From the NCBI GenBank assembly GCA_013420905.1, contig JAAXNY010000005.1, positions 2,170,001 to 2,234,000 of the forward strand: a DNA stretch of 64,000 nt, read 5' to 3'. Made by a program: the position numbers and the translations under genes. How positions within the stretch are numbered: position 1 is the stretch's first letter; every line of letters begins with the position of its first letter. Positions 11,276-21,966 of the stretch are shown here, piece by piece. The notes below the pieces were generated by a model, which worked only from the letters and a program-made list of their open reading frames with translations, had not been told where the DNA came from and searched no databases. This DNA comes from Collybia mongolica (lineage: Eukaryota > Basidiomycota > Agaricomycetes > Agaricales > Clitocybaceae).

Positions 11276-13611
11276 TTAATATACATAACGGACTGAGTGA
11301 TCGTTGAGATACTTTTCATACGAGAATCGGTTGAACTCACAATCAGGATTTTCCTTGTCTGTTAGATCGTCAAAAGCTTGTCTATGCGCCAGGTTCTCGC
11401 CCTGATCAAAATTCAGGGAAATCTGACAAGTAGAATTTTATTTACGAACCGAATCTTCTCCGTTGGCCTTGGTGGCCGGTAAAGACTGCGCCCGGCGTTT
11501 CAAGGCATTTTGATGCATAAGACGAATACGCAAAAACACTATCGTTATCAGCTGAACCCCGTATACAATTATATGGGCGATGAACGCTTTGATGTATCGT
11601 GGTTTATCGTTATCGCGGAAAACTGATAAATCAATACAGAAGCAAAAGTCATCCCACTGCTTCGTGGTAGTTCAGAGCAACTTGAACATACCTTGTGGAC
11701 CGATGGCATTCCCCACTGCCCATGAACTGCCAAGTATAAGGACCCTTGACTTTCCGAGACAATCAGTGACTTACATGAATACCAAGCTTGAAGCGACCAC
11801 TTGTTTGGAGCGCTACGCGTGCATCAATCAATACAGTTGAAGACATCAGAATCAACTAATAGGTACCCCGCCAATATTACCAGTCATCACCGCCAAATTT
11901 AAAACCGCGACTGCACCGAAGCCTTGCATACAACTGAAATTTTAATTGAGATGATGCACCTGGATATAGCTGTCTAGGACTCACTAAAATGCAAGGAGAA
12001 GGCCAACCTTCGTATGATGCGAAGTTTGCACACCTGTCATGCAACAAATTTGGCAATAATTACCACACGCGAAAACATCAAACGCACAGAGAAATACAAC
12101 CGTTCCCGCAATATTTGGCAGGGTATACAGCTAAAGAATTAGATAAGGGATGATATAAGCGTACAGAACAACTCACAAAAGCAAAAAGTAGCTTTTGATT
12201 ATATCGCTTCGATATGTACGCGGCAGTGAAAAGGAATAGCATGATAATAACACCTGAGTGATGTGTCAGAGAGTAGTTCAGTATTTCTGACGCACATATA
12301 CCTTGAGCAATCGCCAATAAGTACGTTTGCAGTCGAGTAAATCCCTGTGGCGACCGTAAAAGACCTGAACACAACAGACCAAAGCAAATTTCTTACAAAG
12401 GCATTCAGAATGATGTTCGAAAACGCTCCTAGTCCACCCGTGGGCAGAGCATTTGTAAAAGAGATCAATGTGATAGCCCATACAGTGGGATCTGTAAGAC
12501 CTTCGACTATGGGAGTTTTTGATTTGGTTCATTAAAGTCTGAAACTCTAGAAGACTAACCAACTTGATAAATCTAGCCCGCTCTTTAGTTCTTGCCACGT
12601 CGCTGAAAAAGATAAACACACCTTAAACTCCCTGTTTTGAATGCCAGTGTCATTTTTTCGCACTCGCTCAGCAACCAGGATCCGATCTTCCAAAGACCAA
12701 CAAGTGGCACGCATTGGGCTGTCAGGAAGCCACCAGAGTACAAATATCCCCCAAGCAAAGGTACAACATCCAAGTAGCTGAGTAGGTGTTAACAATAATA
12801 TGAAGAGAACCCGAATTAACCTCACCGTGAATAGAATCTGCCAATTCTTGAGCGCCAGATGATCCAATTGAGCGATCCCGTATGCGATTAGCCCACCAAC
12901 ACACTGTTGGAAACCGTTCATTGAGTAGAATGCCCCGATAACAAGTGCCTGTTCTTCACGGGTGTACCACATCGTTGACCTGTTATAAATGTCTACTGAG
13001 TACAAAATGCGTTAGGCATGAATTTTTGGAAGGACTCACAAATAAACAAAGGCTGGTTGGCAGACACACTCAAACAGACCAAGTAGAGTCCTGACAACCA
13101 CCAAGCCGGTGAAAGTCGTACAAGCTGCTGTGCAAGCTAAAACGGCTCCCCATGCCATTATACTGCATACAGGGGATAGTAAGGAAAGAATGCAGGATGC
13201 AGTCTAAGATAACAACAAACTTGAAGGCGAGATACTTTGCAATTGGGAGGCGTTGCAAGAACCGATTGGTGGGGAACTCCCAAATCAAACTATAAAAACA
13301 TAAGCTACTGCAGATTCAGAAGAAGCCTCGAACGAATAATTACATTGCAATATACACTGTTGTAGCATCGTGGTCAGTATAACGAAACAAAAGGTCACCG
13401 TGTGGCGCGTACCGCAAGTCGTCAACCAAGCGTATTCCTGGCCTTTAAGGTGTGTATCTTCTCGAATGCCCATGATAGAGGCAAAATTGATTGTCCTGCG
13501 ATGGTGACACGATGAACTAGTGAGTTGGTGCTAAGAGGTTACTCACCCTTTATCCAACGTTTGTCCGACTTGAATGGAGCTATGAGCGTCAGGTTCGTGA
13601 GAGAGGATCAT
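11276..13611 (-). CDS. MFS permease, Dal5/anion:cation symporter type, apparently lacking TM1
   Basis: About ten small exons join in frame into a Dal5-family permease: SIMGIREDTHLKGQEYAWL, LIWEFPTNRFLQRLP, RTLLGLFECVCQPAF, WWLPDSPMRA, NPTVWAITLISFTNALPTGGLGAFSNII, and the typical end DHSVRYVY. The family carries sugar acids, allantoate, nicotinate and similar anions. A 13-nt exon (13344-13356) encodes VYIAI together with its neighbours. Exon 1 (13547-13611) encodes MILSHEPDAHSSIQVGQTLDKG and joins directly to TINFASIMG. The roughly 25 residues of TM1 expected between LDK and INFAS are missing, and the 51-nt intron between has no room for them. It shares a 5' region with the GH105 gene, so uptake of pectin breakdown products is a reasonable guess. 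Confidence 0.8.
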
Positions 13612-14269
13612 AGACCTACAGTAAGTGACGACCATGACAACCTATTTAAAGTTAAATTGACCTCCGTTTCGTCGAATATAAATTTAACGCACCAGTACGC
13701 GTCTGTGAACCATCCAGCGCAAACGAACGTTGGTCGCATCGTCAATAATGATCTTATCGCGAGAGCTCTGAGCAAAGAAATCAGCAACTTCAGTATCGAT
13801 GCCGGCTGGTGGAGCTGGAACAAGGTCAGACACGAAGCGTTCAAAGACTAGAATATACCATTTCCAGTGGAGCCGCTCTGAACTGAATACAACTCTTTCT
13901 CCCTATGCTCAATATACGCCTCTGTGGCGGTGTCGCGTTTCTGTTGAGTGCTGGGAGGCATCCTTCTCAACCTCACATACTGATACGGATCAGGAACCTA
14001 TGGCTTTTATGAGAAGCAAGGTGGGGGTGTTTCTGCGGTTCTTCGCAGTCTTGTGACGACGAGAACACTGGCCCGTGGCGGTTTCACGGGTATTTTGTGT
14101 TAGCCGATTGGAATCTTTCTCCGTGCGTTTTGGAGGGACCCAATGGCATTCCATGTGGCCGGGCCGCGGGCCGACAAAACCTATCAAAAGAAGGGGAATG
14201 GAGTAGAGTGGGATACCACTTGGCCGTTAAATTAGAAGGTCAGTTTGATGGCATGCAGCAGCGCTCCAA
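13612..14269. promoter_or_regulatory. shared upstream region of permease and GH105 gene
   Basis: 658 bp between two divergent start codons. It has a GTGGGG match to the CreA/Mig1 carbon-repression consensus at about 14021-14027 and a CCAAT box at about 14139. Neither is statistically strong. Long ORFs here show no family features. Confidence 0.4.
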
Positions 14270-15632
14270 ATGTCTTCACGAAATATCAACCCCCTCAAAG
14301 TTCAGGTTTTATCGCACATCACGAACTTAATTCATTGCTTGGTCAACATCAAGGATGAATCTGGCGAGTTCTTGATGACGCTCGAAGATGGGCGGGTTAT
14401 TGATACAAAAGGGTGGAACGACTGGGAGGTGGGAATTTTACAAGCTCCATGGAAGTATGCTAAATATTGTCATATCAGTGGACTCATGGCATAGGTACTT
14501 TGTTGCATGGGGAAGTTGATTTTGACTCACGTCCTATGCAGGTCTTTACGGCCTCTTGAGGTTTCATGAAATTACTGGTGATGTAGAGGCCCTGAGAATA
14601 TCTCTGGCATGGTTTCGCGACCGCTTTGCAATAGGGACCACCAAGGTCAGCGACAATGTCTAGTTAAAGGGGAAGCTTTTCAACATCTTTTCAGAATGTG
14701 AATACCATGTCGCCACTTCTCACCGCAGCATATCTCCACGAGGCAAAACACGAGAACTATGCATCACACCTAGACTCCTGGGCGGAGTGGGCCATGTATG
14801 ACATGCCAAGGACTGAGGAAGGAGGTCTACAGCATATCACTTATCTCGTCGATAATTACCAGCAACTGTGGGACGACACCTTGATGATGACGGTGTTACC
14901 GCTCACAAAAATTGGGCTCGTCCTTGAGCGCGGTGAATACATTGAAGAAGCTAAAAGACAATTCCTACTCCAGTGATTATTTCAATTCAATATGACCAGC
15001 AATAATAGTTTCACTCACCCGCTTGTTTCAGTATCAAGTACTTACAGGATCAGCAGACTGGACTTTGGTTCCATGGTAATGTCGGGTCTAAATTACATTA
15101 TACATCCGCCTGATTGAATCAAGGGTGGACCTTCGATGGTCGACATCATTTTGGGAACGCGAGATGGGGCCGAGGAAATTGCTGGGTCACGGCAGCTATC
15201 CCAGACTTCATCGAAATGTTGAAATTGCCTCCCACAGATGGGGTTCGCATGTTCCTAGTTTCATCCCTCACAGCGCAGATCGATGCTCTCGTTTCCTGCC
15301 AGGATCCAAGCAGTGGCTTATGGCATACCATCCTTGACGATCCAACATCGTATCTTGAAGCCTCTGCCACTGCAGGTTTCGCGTACGGCATCATGAAATC
15401 TCTGCGCCTGAGATTGATTCCAAAAGAGGAACGCTACATGAACGTAGCGAAGAAAGCTATCCAGGGGGTGATTGACAATATATCGGATGCTGGGGAGTTG
15501 CAACAGGTATCATTCGGGACTCCTGTCTTTGACGACATTGAGAGTTACAAGAAAATACCTCGTACAAGCATGCCTTATGGCCAAAGTCTAGCGCTTCTGG
15601 CTTTGACGGAATACCTTAGAACATTCCTGTAA
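14270..15632 (+). CDS. GH105 unsaturated rhamnogalacturonyl hydrolase
   Basis: Exon 1 (14270-14428) starts MSSRNINPLKVQVLSHITN and contains the hallmark TLEDGRVIDTKGWNDWE; a 16-nt exon (14479-14494) supplies WTHGI; the next gives GLYGLLRFHEITGD. Then come HITYLVDNYQQLWDDTLMMTVLPL, GWTFDGRHHFGNARWGRGNCW and the end PYGQSLALLALTEYL. This matches GH105/GH88 (alpha/alpha)6-barrel enzymes, which remove unsaturated galacturonate from rhamnogalacturonan oligosaccharides; WDDT and the later catalytic-site Asp/His residues are present. No signal peptide, so intracellular action on imported oligosaccharides is implied. Divergent from a sugar-acid-type permease. Confidence 0.9.
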
Positions 15633-15684
15633 TCCATGTCAACTCAGATACATAGCAGGTGGTGATGTAGATGGGGATAATAGG

Positions 15685-17607
15685 TTAAGATGATCCTTCC
15701 TTCACAAAAACATGAAATTGCCTCCCTTGATGGATAGGAATGAAAAACTCCTTGAAGCGACGGAAGTCTTCAACACTGGTGAGAGTTGGCACTGGCTATA
15801 TGTTTGGATGAGGATTATCGTTCTGGCACACACCTTGTATCATGGATATTCATCTCCAGCTTGCGAAAGATATTACCAAAAATAAGGTATAATTCACACC
15901 ACGCGAGGCTCAACGAAGAAAGTAAGTGGAAGATTCAAACAACATCAGGATATCATGAACGTACTTGATACCCAAACACATCCTGGGCCCTCTAGAAAAA
16001 GGGACAAGATGGACATCCAACTCTCCAGAGTAGGGTTGTAACCACCGCTCAGGAGAGAACGTTTGAGGTTGAGGGAAAATCTGGGCATCATTGTGTATGC
16101 AAGTCGCACTGACGCCTACGACAGTCTACAAACCAAAAAAAAAAAAGTAGGCGATACAAGCAGGGGATTTAAGAGAAAACAGACATCAACTGGTACGGAA
16201 TAGCCTGCTATAGTCGTGTCAATTGGGCCCACAACGCGGGGCAATGGGGTTACAATTCCATGGGATACACGGAGGGATTCCTTGATCACAGCCGTCTATT
16301 GTAATATCAGCCGGTGTTATGGAGCACCAAGGGAGGTGTTACTAGCCAGGTAGGGTAGTTTCTCCAGGACGGAGTACCCGATGGGCATACTCTTGTCCGG
16401 CCAGACATCCTGTAATTCATGGAAAAGCTTCAAGTGGACGGCCCGATCATTCAGGGTGTAGAACGTTCCGATCGTGCAGGTATTTCCCACTGTGTCACTT
16501 CCGGCCTGCAGCAAAGAGAGAGCCTCCTCAATTAGGTCCCGCCGAGTTAGAGGCAATCGAGTATCATTTCCTGATGGTGCTTTGAGCAAGCGGTGATAGA
16601 TAGTTGGATTGTCAGTGTTGTCCAAGACAGCTTTCTCGTCCAAGACCTTGTCGATTTGTGCGCCAATAAGCCTCCGCAAGTTTATAAAAGCCATGAATTG
16701 ATGGCTTAGTCGCCTCGCGAACCATTCCGGCATCGTGGAAAAGCAGGGAACGAGAAAGGGCAGCATTTTCATTACCCAAATGAATGGAACTGTGTTTTGA
16801 ATGGTGATCAGTAATGGATCGTAGAAATCTGCGGCATCGAGTGAGTTGACACAATGGGCGAAAGAGTAGGATGTAATGATATCCATGGTAGCACAACGGA
16901 AGGCTAAAAACATGTTGACCGGCCTTTCTTGTTGACGCTGCGTGAGGCATGTGACCAGTTTATCGACCTGACGAAGTAAACATTTTAATATGACATAGAA
17001 TTTTGGGTACACCAGTGTGGCAAGTACCTTTTCTTGGACGACACCTTCAAGATTTAGGATAGCTCGTCTAGAAAAGAACGGATTCAAGACACCCCTGCGC
17101 CTCTTAGAATCTTGGGGGTCAATAGCCCCAAAGGCGGACCCATCTGCGCCAAAACACTTGTAGAATGGTGGATGCTTGGTGAAAGTGGAGCCAACGCGGT
17201 AGATATCTGCATAGGCAAGATAACTATTGAAATGCAACTGGGCGAAGATGAGCCATGGGACGGGAGATTGTATATACTGATCTACTTCGTTAGGTGCGAT
17301 TCTTATTACAGGGCCTGAAACGATAAGTCGTTTGGGTTGGGTTGAGTCGTATAGTCCTCTTGCACATTAGTTACTTACCATATACTGCATGAAGCCCCAC
17401 TAGATGCTGCAGAAGTTCACCCCCTTTGATAACCTCATAGTACGTTTTGTACAGAGACGAGGAGGCAGCAAGTTTGGGGCCAGGAAACTTTTTGAGCTTG
17501 TGGAAATATAATCGGTGTATAACAGTCCAAGCAAGAAGGGTAGTGAAACCGACAATTAGTGAACAGAGAGTTTCAAATCCTGGGTGAGCCATCCTCGAGC
17601 GAGACAA
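15685..17607 (-). CDS. cytochrome P450 monooxygenase
   Basis: Membrane anchor near the N-terminus (FETLCSLIVGFTTLLAWTVIHRLYF) followed by the Pro-rich hinge KKFPGPKL. I-helix AGSDTVGNT (A-G-x-D-T), K-helix KESLR (ExxR) and heme loop PFSRGPRMCLG with the axial Cys are all present, then LAWCELYLIFGNIFRKLE. About seven exons, including a tiny one encoding PVIRIAPNE. The intron 16296-16346 uses a GC donor (GCTAGT); only that junction gives KLPYLTAVIKESLR. The last junction, near 15800, is less certain. Substrate unknown; the type is common among expanded basidiomycete P450 families. Start could also be the second Met at 17592. Confidence 0.87.
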
Positions 17608-19200
17608 AGGGGGGTTGTCGCATTTGTAGGGTAATTAAGTATTCGTTCTCGAGCGTCTTCCCAGCACATCCGTGGATATGAATGGTCAAGAATGGTAACG
17701 GATTGCATGACAGTCCGTGGATTCAATGGCAAATTTGACATCGGCGACGGATGGAACTGGCACACACGAAGGACCATGATGAGCATCTCTGTCACTGAGT
17801 CAAAACAAGGATCAAACCCAGTTTTGCCGTGCCCTTCCTTCCCCTGGAGCGTTCAAAAACTGTAATCATCCGGTCACACGTGCCCAGCATGTTGCTGAGA
17901 AGACGTTAACACTTGACAGGGTCTGCGGACGGGCGGAGAAAGCGGATTGGATGGTAATTGGTCCTTTTTGGCCAGGTGAGCCCGCTTCTGCGCCGCACCC
18001 CGTTACTTGTCTCGAGGGAGACGACATTGACCAGTTTTGACGGCTTGCCGGTAATTTTTGAAGGGGGTGATGGGCTCCAATTGTTGTTCCTGAATGTGTA
18101 GGCGAACAGAGGCGAACCGAAAGAAGGTCCGTCCGAAAGAATAAATAAATAGAGAACATATTAGATCGTCGTCGCTTTTCTGTTACTCCGAAGGCCTGTG
18201 TCAATCAGCAGCGGGTCTTGACAGCCTAAAATGAAGAATCAATCTGGTATAGGACTGGGTACAAGTTGCAACACAGATTGTGGTGACATTAATGAGGCTG
18301 TCAGGAGAAAACCATGGTGTTGAATACAACATCCAGCTGGCAAAAAACCAGGTTTAGCAGAGGCGAAGTCAAACATGGTTTCCAGGGAACCAGGGAATGC
18401 GGACCTGAACCTGGTTGTAATGACGTCACTACAATGGAAGCACAAGGAATCCGAATCCACGATTTCGAAGTTGGGGATGGTTTTCGAAAGAATTTAGCGG
18501 TGGGAAGTGTGCTTGTTCGTAAATCCTTTAAATTTCCGCCAGTTTGCAAGACAAATAAAACCTTGTTCTCAAGTGACATTCTTCTACACTCGAGGTGGGG
18601 CATTTAGCTACCTTTCTTTTTGATCAGAAATATAGCATCTGCTTCTCCTGTCATGGAGGGGTAGTTCGGAACCAGGTGAGATTTTAAACGACTGAACCTG
18701 CAGATATATCCTGCTTAAAGTAGACCGAGTAATCACGCTTAGAAACATCTTAACGTGATGGGGAAAGAAACTGGGCCCAACGACAAGGGAAGCCCCCATT
18801 ATCCTGCGATCCCCGAAGTAAGGAACATAGAAGTCGAGAATAAGTCGCGGGACCTTGCTTGATTCTCTTCCAGCTGTCGATGATTCTACAATGGCTCGAT
18901 GCGTATCATTCAGCCCAGCGGAGGCCGTCGAAAACAGATGAAGCGACGGATTGAGATGATACCGGTTCGCCGCTCCCCGGCAATGGATACAAAAGCATGC
19001 GGTAGTTCTGTATGGGTAGGATCGGTATAGTGGTGAGGCTCATATGAACTTCCTTATGAAAGGAAGTGTTCAACATACGATGTCGGCTGTAACGCGATGA
19101 AACACCTTTGTTGCCATACAACCATATCGTATAATCCTCTCCTGCATTATATTGTTACATTTAATCCACTAAGTGCAGTACATTATCCTCGCAGTCAATA
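17608..19200. other. 1.6-kb stretch without a recognised gene
   Basis: Several ORFs of 60-110 codons lie on both strands but none shows family motifs or a consistent exon chain. It separates the start of the P450 gene from the end of the UBX gene. I see no repeat or element in it. Confidence 0.4.
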
Positions 19201-20229
19201 TCACTTCTCTATGGGCACATTAATAATCTACAGAGGTCTGATAATTGTGAAGACTCACTAAGGCCCATCTTTAACCATTTGGGTATCTTCTTCTGCCCAC
19301 CAGATTCTGTGCTGGATGGCGTGCCAGAAGTCGAGGCTATTTTCTGCTCAGTGGAAGGAGGCGGAATTATATCGTAATTTGGAGGCGTCGGGAGATCGAT
19401 GGCGTGCGAGAGAATAGATGTCCTTAGAGGGGCCGCGACATCTGAACCTGTGGAGTATTAGACCCTGAAATCCCCCAAAGAGAAAGCAAAGTACCATTCA
19501 GTGCATCATTTTCAAATCTTAATAAGAGCACCGACGACGGCGCCAAATGTAGTTCAGCTAGGCTCAGGTTTCGGACTGCAGGATCAGAGACCTTCAAATC
19601 ACGCTTCGGCGGGGATTGGTCTTGGAACATAACTTTATGAACTTCATAAAAGGGCTCGAAACGAGGCTACTCACACAGAATGAATTTAATCGGTTTCACA
19701 TCCTCCCTCAAACAATCCCGCACGAAGGCGTATACAGACTTAATCTTATCTGTTGACGAAAACACGCGTTCCAACTGTGTGCGATCCGTGAATCTGACAC
19801 GGATTGTTGTCTGAAGAAAAATAATTAGACAACTATGGGTCGCGGTGTCAGTTCTCACATTTGGCCATCGATCCCGCTTGGCTTTCTCATTGGCTTCTCG
19901 TACCGCCCGTAATTGTAACGGTGCGTCTACAAGCGCCTGTGTTCGTGTAGACAGAGTATGTTGGGCAGCCTTGAGGTCGGCCGCAGTAGGTGTGAAGTAT
20001 TCATCGGATAAAATGGCTGATTGAGAACGTCGTCTCTTAGACAAGACCACCTGTCTCAGAGGCAGGCGCACTCACGCGGAGGAGCTGGAGATGAGATGTT
20101 TGAAGGCTTGTAAACTGTGAAAGTGGGTTGTTTGTCATCATTGTCATGTTTAGATTCTATCGATGGGTGGAATTCGTTGAATTCGTCTTTTGAAAGGATT
20201 TCACTAGAAGAAACCGGTGTGTCGGACAT
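19201..20229 (-). CDS. UBX-domain protein of the TUG/ASPSCR1 (Ubx4) type
   Basis: After an acidic 60-residue leader (MSDTPVSSSEILSKDEFNEF) comes SDEYFTPTAADLKAAQHTL and LVDAPLQLRAVREANEKAKRDRWP, the helical region that precedes the UBX domain in TUG. The UBX domain follows: TTIRVRFTDRTQLERVFSST, YAFVRDCL, KFILFMFQDQSPPKRDLK, LAPSSVLLLRFEN. The end WLKMGLKK matches the basic C-terminus typical of this family. Such proteins bind Cdc48/p97. The usual N-terminal ubiquitin-like domain of full-length TUG is absent, as there is no upstream coding exon I can join. Confidence 0.8.
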
Positions 20230-20795
20230 TTGCAAGGTAAGTAGTAACTGATCAACCTAAGAGTTCAGACCAGAAAACGAAGCTATTATATGATTGCAAC
20301 CTTAGGTAATACACCATACAGGAGGTGACAAATGCAAATGTCCTTACATCCACCAGAAAGGATTAGAAAGTGTAAATCTAGGTATTTCCTGGTCAGCAAA
20401 CGCCGAAGTGTCATGAATGTATGAATCAGATAGAAGTTAGTTGTCTCATTCCGTCAACCCCAGGACGCACTGGCGTGTGGTCCCTTTGGTATGAGGCCGA
20501 AGGCAATCGAACGCAAATTACAAAAATAACATCACAAATAGAAAAGAAAGAGAAATCCAACTCACTTGGGGAACACCAAACTCTGGAGTGTTAGTGAAAG
20601 GAAGAAAGTGTGAGTCTTTATATAATTTTTTCTTATTTGTTCTAGTTTGCCTTTTCATCGTTGAAAATGGTTATCTGGTTCCAAAAGTTGTCATGGATTT
20701 AGCTCCAACGTTAACATTGATCCTTGTAATCGAACACTCTTACTTGAATTATCCTATCTAAGAAGTCTTGAAAAGCCTCTCAACCAGCCCCAAAG
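20230..20795. promoter_or_regulatory. divergent intergenic region UBX gene / PITH gene
   Basis: 566 bp between two start codons. AT-rich stretch around 20610-20650 and a pyrimidine-rich run before the PITH start. No specific element recognised. Confidence 0.4.
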
Positions 20796-21718
20796 ATGGC
20801 TCATCAACACAATGATAGTTGTGGGCATGAAAGCCATGATCATGATCACGACCACGATCACGACACGTCTGACGTCGGTCCACAAGACAATCTGTTTACT
20901 CATATCGACCACTCCAACGTTGTCGCACTGAACGCCAATGGTCCCGGCTCAAGCGTTATTAAGCCTTGGCACAAAAGATTGGATGAAGCTATTGTATGTT
21001 ATCGTTAGATTTCTCAGGTTCCTCCTTCAACTCACCAGGCACTATCCAGTCGATCGAGTCCGACGCAGATGATCAAATGTGCGTATTAGATACAATAGCA
21101 TGCCTGATCTTAAGTTTTTGAATTTCCACTAGCATAATTCGCATACCTTTCACCGGTTCCGTGAGATTACGTTCCCTGCTCTTGAAAACGGGACCCACGG
21201 ACCAAACTCCTTCGAAAGTCGCCCTGGTAAAATAGTTCCAATCAAAGTTCCCTCATATCTAAAGACACGTAACAGTTTGCAAATGAAGCCAGCCTCGACT
21301 TCGAAGATGTCACTGACAAGAACCCGACTCAGGAATTTGATGTAGCACAAGGCAGAGAAGTCGGCGAGTATCCAGTGAAGTACGTGTTGGTTGATACGTC
21401 TCTCTGGGTTTCTAGGAATTCCTACTGAACCTAAACTCGGAGTTAATAGGACAGCCAAGTTTTCTAATATATCTTCAGTCACCCTGTTTTTCCCTGCATC
21501 GCAGGGAGCAGACTCTACTCAAATATACTATGTGGGCTTTCTAGGGCATTGGTCTGAGGTATATATTGTGGGCTTCACGAATGAAAGTAATGCCCTGACT
21601 GATTTTTCTTCAGCGTAAAAACAACCCTATCCTCACAGTGTACGAGGCTCAGGCGAACCCTGCTGATCACAAAAAGATTCAAGGGACGGATGGGACTACC
21701 AGCTCTCCGCAGCTTTGA
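20796..21718 (+). CDS. PITH-domain protein (PITHD1/TXNL1 C-terminal type)
   Basis: The N-terminus holds a His/Asp repeat (HESHDHDHDHDHD) that could bind metal. The PITH domain follows: DNLFTHIDHSNVVALNA, VIKPWHKRLDEAI, ESDADDQIIIRIPFTGSVRLRSLLL, then FDVAQGREVGEYPVKTAKFSNISSVTLFFP and IYYVGFLGHW. The PITH domain binds the 26S proteasome in human TXNL1; here no thioredoxin domain precedes it, as in PITHD1. Five exons; the QI/IIR junction is CAA-AT/C. It ends with a polar tail TDGTTSSPQL. Proteasome links are known for the family only. Confidence 0.9.
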
Positions 21719-21966
21719 TTAGCCGAATTGAATCGCAACAAGTGCTACTTTGCTGTCCCTTCAATGGTGACTCGTGCACCAGCTCGTAGGTTATATTTGT
21801 AATAGTTCTTAGAGATCATCAGAGTGTAAGTTACAAAAAGCGAATAAAAGAATAGTCTTAAAACGTATATCATCGATGCAATGTATTCTGGTCCAAACTT
21901 CCAACGCGGGCACCAGCACCATTCCTCGACCTTCCTCCGATACTACCATCACGTGTACCTGCTGAA

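Noticed and set aside
12585..12620. 19-nt intron candidate (GTGTGTTTATCTTTTTCAG) in the permease gene
   Set aside because: Too short, and its removal breaks the frame; reading through keeps the frame to TWQELKSGL.
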